Assembly (NCBI GenBank): GCA_021769965.1
Contig: JAETRU010000007.1
Span: forward strand, 41,871 to 105,870
Direction of reading: 5' to 3'
Length of the DNA stretch: 64,000 bases
Origin: Eubacterium sp.
GTDB lineage: Bacteria; Bacillota; Clostridia; Peptostreptococcales; Anaerovoracaceae
The translations under genes were made by a program, and so were the position numbers. The notes beneath the pieces were generated by a model. It had not been told where the DNA came from. It searched no databases and saw only the letters and a program-made list of their open reading frames with translations. Positions within the stretch are counted from its first letter, which is position 1, and each line of letters starts with the position of its first letter. Positions 41,132 through 47,644 of the stretch are shown in pieces.

Positions 41132-42322
41132 ATGTTTAATCAAACCATGTACAAGGTTGGAAGCCAGCCGTCCCTGATTCGTGAGCTTTTCGCGTACGGT
41201 CTGCAGCAGGCAAAGGTGGTCGGTCCTGAGAATGTATTTGACTACACTCTGGGCAATCCAAGCATTCCTGCACCTGAAAAAGTACAGCAGTCCATCAAAG
41301 ATATTCTGGATGACACAGATTCCATCAAGATCCACGGCTATTCCATGGCCGCTGGCTTCGACGAAACCAGAGAAGCTATCGCTGCTAATCTGAACAGACG
41401 TTTTGGAACTGATATCAAAGCTTCCAATCTGTTCGTAACCTGCGGCGCTGCTCCAGGCCTGATTTCCGTAATTAAGGCACTGACTACAGATGCTGACACA
41501 GAAATTATGGCAATTGCGCCATTCTTCCCTGAATATCGTCCGTTCACAGAAAAGAACGGTGCTAAGCTGGTCGTTGTTCCTGCCGACAGAGAACATTTCC
41601 AGATCAACCTGGCCAAGGTAGAAGAGCTGATCACAGCACATACTCGGGCCATCATCATCAATTCACCGAACAATCCTTCCGGCGTGGTATACACGAAAGA
41701 AACTCTGGAAGCACTTGCTGTTATCCTGACAAAGAAGGGTGAAGAATATGGTCATCCGATCTATATCATCGCCGATGAACCTTACAGAGAACTGACTTAC
41801 GGAGATGCAAAGGTTACTTTCATCCCGACTGTCTACAAGAACACTATCGTATGCTATTCCTGGTCTAAGAGCTTATCTCTGCCAGGCGAACGTATCGGCT
41901 ATGTATGTGTTCCTGATCAATGCGACGATGCTGCTGAGATCTATAACGCTGTAGCAGGTGCTGCACGTGTTAACGGTCACGTTTGCGCTCCTACTCTGCC
42001 GCAGATGATCATCGCCCGCTGTGTAGACGAAATGCCTGACCTGAAAGCCTATGATGAAAACCGTACGCTTCTGTACGATGAACTGACAAGAATGGGCTAC
42101 AAGTGCGCAAAACCTGACGGCGCATTCTACCTCTTCGTAGAAGTTCCTAACGGCGACGGCATGGCTTTCTCTGAAAAAGCAAAGAATGACTTCAACCTGT
42201 TAGTTGTTCCTGGCGAAGGCTTTGAATGCCCGGGATATATGAGATTATCCTACTGCGTATCTAACGATATGATCAGAAGAAGCTTACCTGCATTTGAAAA
42301 GATGATGGAAGCTTACAAATAA
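41132..42322 (+). CDS. Class I/II PLP-dependent aminotransferase
   Basis: A 396-residue fold-type I aminotransferase of the AspC-like subgroup. Motifs are DYTLGNPSIPAPEKVQQSI, the NSPNNPSGVVYTKE loop, ADEPYRELTYGD and the PLP lysine in CYSWSKSLSLPGERIGYV. The C-terminal substrate arginine region is GYMRLSYCVSNDMI. Amino donor specificity cannot be read off. Start ATG 41132 (MFNQTMYKVG) has GGAGG seven bases upstream. Codon use leans to CTG/AAG and looks highly expressed. Its own terminator follows. Confidence 0.9.
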   Translation: MFNQTMYKVGSQPSLIRELFAYGLQQAKVVGPENVFDYTLGNPSIPAPEKVQQSIKDILDDTDSIKIHGYSMAAGFDETREAIAANLNRRFGTDIKASNLFVTCGAAPGLISVIKALTTDADTEIMAIAPFFPEYRPFTEKNGAKLVVVPADREHFQINLAKVEELITAHTRAIIINSPNNPSGVVYTKETLEALAVILTKKGEEYGHPIYIIADEPYRELTYGDAKVTFIPTVYKNTIVCYSWSKSLSLPGERIGYVCVPDQCDDAAEIYNAVAGAARVNGHVCAPTLPQMIIARCVDEMPDLKAYDENRTLLYDELTRMGYKCAKPDGAFYLFVEVPNGDGMAFSEKAKNDFNLLVVPGEGFECPGYMRLSYCVSNDMIRRSLPAFEKMMEAYK

Positions 42323-42372
42323 TGAATTAGCTTACAACAAATAAACCCCTATAAAACTTTAAGCTTTATCGT

Positions 42373-42403
42373 AAAAAGGATGTCATAAAAGACATCCTTT
42401 TTA
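42373..42403 (+). terminator. Bidirectional terminator between aminotransferase and M18 peptidase genes
   Basis: AAAAAGGATGTC-ATAAAA-GACATCCTTTTT, a perfect stem with T-runs on both strands, between convergent genes. Confidence 0.93.
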
Positions 42404-42424
42404 CATTATTTTCTAATCTGCTGA

Positions 42425-43810
42425 CTAGGCCATATCCTTCAGGAAAGCCTTATAGCATCTGACTGCTTCATAGATATCGGCCTTGCTCGCAGCCTCCATT
42501 GGCGCGTGCATGCACAGAAGCGCAATGCCGCTGTCGATGACTTCCATACCGTAGTTTGCCAGGATCCACGCAATGGTTCCGCCGCCGCCTGCGTCCACCT
42601 TTCCCAGCTCAGCAGTCTGGAAGTTCACATTATTGTCAGCCATAACTTTTCTGACTGCCGCCATGTACTCCGCATTGGCGTCGCTGGAACTGCCCTTGCC
42701 GCCGGAGCCGGTATATTTGCAGAATACCGGTCCTTTGCCGAAATATGCGGTATTCTTGGTCTCAAACACATCCGCATATAGCGGGTCAAAGGCCGCGCTC
42801 ACATCGGAGGACAGCATCTTTGATGACGCCATGCATCTGCGCACAGCCAGATCGCTGCTGTGTCCGCACAGAGCCAGAACTTCTGCCGTCATGTTCTCAA
42901 AGAAGCGGGACTGCATACCGCTGGCGCCATAGCTGCCGATCTCTTCTTTATCAACCAGAATGCAGCAGGAAGTCCGTTTCGGAGTTTCATCCATGTCCAG
43001 CATGGCTTTCAGAGAAGTGAAAGCGCAGATCCGGTCATCATGGCCATAGCCCAGGATCATGCTCCGGTCAAAGCCCAGATCCCTGGCCTTTCCAGCCGGT
43101 ACGATCTCCAGTTCCGCAGACAGGAAATCCTCTTCCTCTACCTGATATGTATCTGTGATCAGTTTCAGAACGCCTGCCTTGACAGCTTCCTTTTCAGTGT
43201 CAGCCAGAGGTTTGCTTCCGATGAGCAGATCCAGATTTTCTCCCTCTATTACGGATCCCGCCTTCTTTTCCATCTGCTGTCTGGACAGGTGGACCAGAAT
43301 ATCTGTGATCGTGAATACAGGGTCCTTTTCATCTTCACCGATGCAGATATCCACTTTGCTTCCGTCCTTACGAACGATGACGCCATGAAGAGCCAGCGGA
43401 ATAGTCACCCACTGATACTTCTTGATACCGCCGTAGTAGTGGGTATCCAGATAGGCAAATCCGCCGTTTTCATAAAGCGGCACCTGCTTTACATCGATTC
43501 TTGGAGAGTCGATATGAGCGCCCAGGATATTCATCCCCTTTGTCATATCCTCCTGACCGATGTGATAGAGAACGATCGTTTTATCATTGTAAACAGCATA
43601 TACCTTGTCTCCCGGTTTCAGCTCCCGGCCCGCGTCGATAGCTTCCTTCAAAGGCTTATAGCCCTTTTCCTCCGCCATAGATACTGACAGAGCCACACAT
43701 TCCCGCTCCGTCTTTCCCGCATCGATACAGCCTTTGTACCATTGGCTTACCTGCTCCAGCTGAGCCAGATCTTCCGATGTATAGGTTTCCCATAAGGTTT
43801 TTTCGTTCAT
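42425..43810 (-). CDS. M18 family aminopeptidase
   Basis: A 461-residue zinc aminopeptidase of the M18 (aspartyl aminopeptidase-like) family that trims peptides in the cytoplasm. Metal ligands and catalytic segments are visible: ILGAHIDSPRIDVK (His-x-Asp), DKEEIGSYGASGMQSRF (Glu pair), SSDVSAAFDP and CMHAPMEAASKADIYE (final His). The family's dodecamer-forming loop region YLDTHYYGGIKKYQWVTIPLALHG is intact. ATG 43810 has GAAAGGATATTTGCAGTT. It suits a peptide/amino-acid fermenting lifestyle and ends convergently with the aminotransferase. Confidence 0.93.
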   Translation of the reverse strand: MNEKTLWETYTSEDLAQLEQVSQWYKGCIDAGKTERECVALSVSMAEEKGYKPLKEAIDAGRELKPGDKVYAVYNDKTIVLYHIGQEDMTKGMNILGAHIDSPRIDVKQVPLYENGGFAYLDTHYYGGIKKYQWVTIPLALHGVIVRKDGSKVDICIGEDEKDPVFTITDILVHLSRQQMEKKAGSVIEGENLDLLIGSKPLADTEKEAVKAGVLKLITDTYQVEEEDFLSAELEIVPAGKARDLGFDRSMILGYGHDDRICAFTSLKAMLDMDETPKRTSCCILVDKEEIGSYGASGMQSRFFENMTAEVLALCGHSSDLAVRRCMASSKMLSSDVSAAFDPLYADVFETKNTAYFGKGPVFCKYTGSGGKGSSSDANAEYMAAVRKVMADNNVNFQTAELGKVDAGGGGTIAWILANYGMEVIDSGIALLCMHAPMEAASKADIYEAVRCYKAFLKDMA

Positions 43811-44071
43811 AACTGCAAATATCCTTTCTGTAATAGTCTCTTTTTTATATTGTACCACTAAAAAGTTCCCTGCAAAAGGGATATTTTTGTAAATCTGCGA
43901 TTATAGATCGAGTCTCTTTTCCTGCTTTTAATGTGGGATGGTTTTTCATTTTTAGAAAAATAGATACAAGTATTTACATAATTGAAATAATATGTTATTA
44001 TGAACATGTCCCAAGGGACAAGGACAACAGAATAGGGAGCCAAGCGGTGAAATCTTCGGAAAGGGGAACCA

Positions 44072-44146
44072 ATGACTGACTATGAAATACTGGTAATCGT
44101 GATTATGATTATTGGGTTAGTCAGATGGGATAACCACCGAAAGTAA
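44072..44146 (+). CDS. Holin-like toxin peptide (24 residues), type I toxin candidate
   Basis: A 24-codon gene with an excellent ribosome site (AAAGGGGAACCA-ATG). It encodes MTDYEILVIVIMIIGL and a short charged tail RWDNHRK. One hydrophobic helix with a polar, basic tail matches the putative holin-like toxin family of Firmicutes prophages and islands, usually silenced by antisense RNA. Two hairpins follow: AATAACCG..CGGTTATTT (about 44146-44180) and AGAAGG..CCTTCT (about 44203-44230). One of these could end a convergent antitoxin RNA. The gene is AT-rich like the rest of the island. Confidence 0.6.
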   Translation: MTDYEILVIVIMIIGLVRWDNHRK

Positions 44147-44232
44147 ATAACCGCCCGGCTGCAACCCGAACGGTTATTTAAAAACATTTTTTAAATACCA
44201 TTAGAAGGTCAAGCCGTAAGGCTCCTTCTGTT
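44146..44232. terminator. Two hairpins downstream of the toxin peptide
   Basis: AATAACCG/CGGTTATTT is followed by TAAAAACATTTTTTAAA, a plausible terminator for the toxin mRNA. A second stem AGAAGG..AGCC/GGCT..CCTTCT lies just after it. Convergent antisense RNA terminators are expected at such loci. Confidence 0.5.
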
Positions 44233-44407
44233 AGTCCTATTATATCAAATAAAGGCGGTGATTGCAATAACTAAACGAAGCTTCACCATCACGAAAAAAC
44301 TAAAATCAGCTAAAGTATATCAAGCATTAATTGTCATGATTTCTTTCATCCGTATCATTTCCGTGTTATAATATAATTGAAATTATAAGAACAGCTAAAA
44401 AGGCGGT

Positions 44408-44626
44408 GTGCAGATCATTTTCAGGGATTGCTTATGTGGTATAGATGGCTATACCGTCGAAGGATTTGATGATGATGGACAACCTTGTTATACCATTATC
44501 ATAAACGCCCGATTGTCAGATGACCGGCAACGTGCCGCATACTATCATGAAATGTTACATATCGAAAGGGGAGATTTTGAACGGGCTAGGAAAATTGGAG
44601 TTAATGAAGTAGAGAAAGATGTTTGA
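44408..44626 (+). CDS. Minimal ImmA/IrrE-type metallopeptidase-like protein
   Basis: A 72-residue protein whose centre AAYYHEMLHIERGDF contains a zinc-binding HExxH (His47-Glu48-His51). This is the motif of ImmA/IrrE (DUF955) peptidases of phages and integrative elements. The domain is normally 120 or more residues and often fused to an HTH. Here only the core helix and the preceding strand (YTIIINARLSDDRQR) are present, so it may be a reduced or truncated member. It starts with GTG after AAAAAGGCGGT. It sits between the toxin peptide and the 256-residue membrane protein, all on the plus strand. Confidence 0.6.
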   Translation: MQIIFRDCLCGIDGYTVEGFDDDGQPCYTIIINARLSDDRQRAAYYHEMLHIERGDFERARKIGVNEVEKDV

Positions 44627-44663
44627 AAGTTGAAATTTGAATTTGCTATTTAAGGAGACAAAG

Positions 44664-45431
44664 ATGTTTGAAGGTAGTGCACGAAAAAAAGTAAAGAATA
44701 CAGTGATAAATTTAGTTGCAAGTTGCGATGATCTAATATCACAGGCGAGTGAAACCACATCTTTATTCGAACATAAAGTTTTAGAAAAAGAGTGCGGTGA
44801 ACGGGTTCTGGAATCCGCAAAACATATAATAGAAGGAGCAGGTCAAGAAGCAAATGCAAGATTTTTGTTACTGCTACAATGCCCTGGCATGGCTTTCAAC
44901 CCAGAGCGTGCAGAGATGGACACATGCATGAATGCAGGGACAATCTATATGATGATGTGCCGTGCCTTATTTGATATTTATGGAGACATGAAAGATTTTG
45001 AGGAATTGCAATATGTGTTTGAGTTTTTCGTTGAATCAAAAAGAATAGGCGTAGACCCGTTCTCAAAACCAGCACCAAAAAAGAAAAACGCTTTCAAACT
45101 GATTTCTGCCGTACTTGCAATATTGTTATGTGTGTCATGCATGTACGGGTATAGAACAACAACTCTGCTTCATGAAAAAGAAAATGGATATGATGTTGTA
45201 ATGGAAGCGAGAGATACGTATATTGATCGATGTGGAATGCTTTCAGACTACTTAGAAATATATCAAATTGATTTTGCGTATGTGACCAAAAGCGGAAAAA
45301 AGTACCATAAAATCATCTGCCCGTTTATTCAAGATAAAGATTTGTATATCAATACAATTCCAGAATTTAAGAGGCAAGGGAAAACAGAATGTTCTTTTTG
45401 TTATGATGAATCTTTTCCAATTTATAAATAA
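44664..45431 (+). CDS. Island membrane protein with C-terminal H-x3-C / C-x2-C motif
   Basis: A 255-residue protein I do not recognise overall. The N-terminal ~130 residues are helical and soluble (KNTVINLVASCDDLISQASETTSLFEHKVLEKECGERVLESAKHII). One transmembrane helix lies at about 142-160 (FKLISAVLAILLCVSCMYGY). The C-terminal ~80 residues end in a small motif KSGKKYHKIICPFI...TECSFCYD, with His, Cys and two Cys spaced as a possible metal site. The same motif ends the next protein. ATG 44664 has AAGGAGACAAAG. It probably anchors the C-terminal domain outside the membrane. Confidence 0.65.
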   Translation: MFEGSARKKVKNTVINLVASCDDLISQASETTSLFEHKVLEKECGERVLESAKHIIEGAGQEANARFLLLLQCPGMAFNPERAEMDTCMNAGTIYMMMCRALFDIYGDMKDFEELQYVFEFFVESKRIGVDPFSKPAPKKKNAFKLISAVLAILLCVSCMYGYRTTTLLHEKENGYDVVMEARDTYIDRCGMLSDYLEIYQIDFAYVTKSGKKYHKIICPFIQDKDLYINTIPEFKRQGKTECSFCYDESFPIYK

Positions 45432-45445
45432 TAATTCTTGGTAAT

Positions 45446-45865
45446 GTGAGGCGAAATTATGAAAAATTGCAAAAAAATGTGTTATTAGCTATTGTACTTT
45501 CGATTTTCATGTTATTTCTGTTGGTTTCCTGTGATACATCATCAGAGGAAGAGAAAATAACCAAGCTGGAATCAGAAATAGAAGAGTTGAATTCAGAAAT
45601 AGATTTATACAAAGACGAGTTATCATCAGCATATAGTGACCTGGAAGAATACTCTTATTATTTTGCTTTTGCGAAGGATGGAGAAAAAGTGTTTCACAAA
45701 TACGGATGCAAACATATCGAAGGTTTCTTTGTAAAAACCGAATTGCCGTCGCTTGACGATGAAATTGCAGAATTAGAAGTTCTTGTTCCAGACACAATAT
45801 TTAATTTTTCTTCTAAAGGATATGAGCCTTGCGAAGACTGCTATACTGATGATTTGAGACTGTGA
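45446..45865 (+). CDS. Island lipoprotein with coiled coil and H-x3-C / C-x2-C motif
   Basis: A 139-residue exported protein. A hydrophobic N-terminus (VLLAIVLSIFMLFLLVSCD) ends in a lipobox-like VSC. Next comes a heptad-rich coiled coil (EEEKITKLESEIEELNSEIDLYKDELSSAYSDLEEY). The C-terminal domain has KVFHKYGCKHIEG and EPCEDCYTDD, the same H-x3-C/C-x2-C arrangement as the protein encoded just upstream. The first in-frame start is a GTG at 45446 with a poor ribosome site. A GTG at 45479 directly before the hydrophobic segment is also possible. The shared domain suggests paired surface proteins of one system. Confidence 0.6.
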   Translation: MRRNYEKLQKNVLLAIVLSIFMLFLLVSCDTSSEEEKITKLESEIEELNSEIDLYKDELSSAYSDLEEYSYYFAFAKDGEKVFHKYGCKHIEGFFVKTELPSLDDEIAELEVLVPDTIFNFSSKGYEPCEDCYTDDLRL

Positions 45866-45898
45866 AGAAAAGTCTGTAAATATCTAAACAAAGAAAGC

Positions 45899-45968
45899 CT
45901 TCTATGGTAAAATCACAGCCACCCTTCAAAAGGGTGGTTTGCTCTAGGGCTCGAGACTTTTTTTTACA
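45899..45968 (+). ncRNA. Candidate small RNA 1 of 3
   Basis: After a possible -10 TAAAAT (about 45908-45913) a perfect CCACCCTT/AAGGGTGG hairpin (45919-45937) is followed by GCTCTAGGGCTCGAGAC and eight T residues. Promoter support is weak (no clear -35). It could also act as the terminator of the lipoprotein mRNA. Confidence 0.35.
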
Positions 45969-45993
45969 GTCTCCTTTTTACTGATGAATCGGA

Positions 45994-46086
45994 TATACTA
46001 TTATCAAAAGATATTCCGGCGGACAGGTAAGAGACTTCCCGCCCTACGGCGTCGTTAGAGGTCACCTGATACCGGAGTCTTTTTTA
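45994..46086 (+). ncRNA. Candidate small RNA 2 of 3
   Basis: TATACT (45994-45999) could be a -10. Just downstream, ATTCCGG (about 46012) pairs with CCGGAGT (about 46072), and CAGGT pairs with ACCTG inside it. These enclose a G/C-rich branched region (CTTCCCGCCCTACGGCGTCG). The closing strand runs directly into TTTTTT. The overall form is a ~75-nt structured RNA with an intrinsic terminator tail. Confidence 0.45.
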
Positions 46087-46192
46087 TTGACATTTTCTGC
46101 ATTTTACATATAATAAATATAGGGTCAGATGGTGTAGCGTCCCCAGACAATTGGAGTCTGGAAGTTACGGCATCATTCAGGCCTGTTTTTTA
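46087..46192 (+). ncRNA. Candidate small RNA 3 of 3, with consensus promoter
   Basis: A perfect TTGACA (46087-46092) and perfect TATAAT (46109-46114) with a 16-bp spacer precede a ~70-nt segment that folds on itself. CCAGAC/GTCTGG forms the tip, GATG-x-TGTA pairs with TTAC-GG-CATC as the middle stem, and GGTC pairs with GGCC at the base. It ends in GTTTTTT. No open frame of any length follows the promoter, so the product is an RNA. Confidence 0.6.
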
Positions 46193-46223
46193 TTCTCATA
46201 TAAGACCTTGCCCTATCCATTCT

Positions 46224-46538
46224 CTAATCCAAACGTATTCCGATAAAAAAACGTGCACATACTGAACAGGTAACTCCCCTCTCGAAAATAGGCGCTAGTC
46301 GTGTATTCTGTGCCGTCGATGATTCGTAAACCTGTTTATTTCCGGAAGTATTCACAAGCCTTTGTCTGATAATATTATTTGCAGTACACTTAGCGGTTCC
46401 AATAAATTGGACATTATCAGTAATACAGAAACTTCCAGCTTCTTTAGCCGCCCTTTCAAATTCATGCTGATCAGATACGACATTTTTATAAAACTTGTCA
46501 AATACGCCCGCCCTGCGCATTTTCCATAGTGTCTCCAA
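46224..46538 (-). CDS. Possible small or decayed protein in the island
   Basis: An open frame of 104 codons with coding-like composition (FDKFYKNVVSDQHEFERAAKEAGSFCITDN...). No recognised domain is present and only a TTG start or an internal ATG (46520) is available. There is no convincing ribosome site for either. It may be a fragment of an island gene. Evidence is the length and plausible amino-acid usage only. Confidence 0.25.
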   Translation of the reverse strand: METLWKMRRAGVFDKFYKNVVSDQHEFERAAKEAGSFCITDNVQFIGTAKCTANNIIRQRLVNTSGNKQVYESSTAQNTRLAPIFERGVTCSVCARFFIGIRLD

Positions 46539-46539
46539 T

Positions 46540-47644
46540 CATCTTCACGTCTTTATTTGCGAAAGCATTGTCGCCGTTACTCTTCACAGTCAATCTGCCC
46601 GCCGTTTTTTTTGCCTTTTTGCGCTTATACGGCGTTTCCTTCCTTTCCCGCGCCACTTTTTCGCAGTATTTTACAGCTATACGGCGCGCAAAGACGGATA
46701 TAAGCCTGCTTTTGCTGTTCCTTTGCAGTTATGCGGTGCATACAGACTGAAAATATCTGTACAGCAGAATGCAGCGCGCCATATAGCTGCGTTATGGATC
46801 ATAAATGTGGCGCGAGTCAGATAAGGCGCGCCGTATGAAACGCTTTTTCTGCAAAATGTGGCGCGCAGACCATCATCTCTAAATCATAACAGTAAAGCTG
46901 ATGGGGAATTGCTGTTCATTATTTAAGCCGACTATGATCTAAGTCTGACTGACTTATTACAGGCTGCCTGCGGAGGGAATCGTAGAAAGAAAGTGATCTG
47001 CAGGTAAATCCTTGTAAAACATGGCTGGTTTTATTTTACATGACCCTTTATTTAGATCCGATAAAACGCCGCAAATTTAAAAAAGCAAACCAATCCCTTC
47101 GCACGCAGTCGATAAAATACAAGAATCCGCCGCAGAGAGGACTTTCTCTTTGATTCACTCCGCTAAAAGATGGATCATTCTGTACAGCAGCAGGCTTTAC
47201 ATAGCGACTGTAGAGTAGAAAACTGCCGTTGGCTGTAAATAGTGACTTGCGCCTCTCTATACTTCAAATCCTCCGGTTTTCTCGTTTCTTTTGCTGTTAA
47301 ATCGGATACACTATTTTGATACACTCCCCCAGAAACGTTAAAACCCCGCCAAATACCAAGAGGCCTCGTCTCGCGACGAGGCCTTTTGGCTGCGATATTA
47401 ATTAAGAAAGAACGTTCAAAAGAAATTATTCGTGTAACCCTATCTCCTTTTGACAAGCTTAGTATAGCAATCTTTTGTGAAGAATCTGTAAAGGGATTTT
47501 ATAGCTTCCGTGTATCTTGCTTTCATTAAAACGCCATAATTGTGAAAAAACTATCAATATTTGTCGAAGGCTGTCGAAACCTTCCCGTTTTCCCCAGCGT
47601 GGCTGCTTTCCGGCCGTATTGCGGCTCTCCCTGCGCAAAGGCCC
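46540..47644. other. About 1.1-kb gene-poor stretch of the island
   Basis: No convincing gene on either strand. Between about 46636 and 46865 a motif related to (A/T)TGTGGCGCG / TATACGGCG recurs seven times at irregular 25-50-bp intervals. Around 47301 ATCGGATACACTATT repeats a sequence found near 45988 with one change, followed by a direct repeat GATACAC-N6-GATACAC. At 47358-47392 a strong hairpin (GAGGCCTCGTC/GACGAGGCC) is followed by TTTTGG on the plus strand. The stretch looks like decayed accessory DNA between polC and the rest of the island. Confidence 0.5.
47358..47392. terminator. Strong hairpin downstream of polC
   Basis: AGGCCTCGTC-TCGC-GACGAGGCCT is a perfect ten-pair stem. The plus strand continues TTTTGG; the minus strand continues CTTGGTATTT. 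It may be the distal terminator of the polC operon or end a plus-strand transcript of the island. Confidence 0.45.

Noticed and set aside
45968..46020. Hammerhead ribozyme (CTGATGA at about 45980)
   Set aside because: The following stem is not closed by GAAA and no cleavage-site stem can be drawn.
47175..47456. 93-codon minus-strand frame with a possible AAAGGAG upstream
   Set aside because: It is read straight through a strong palindromic hairpin, has no domain, and its composition is not protein-like.
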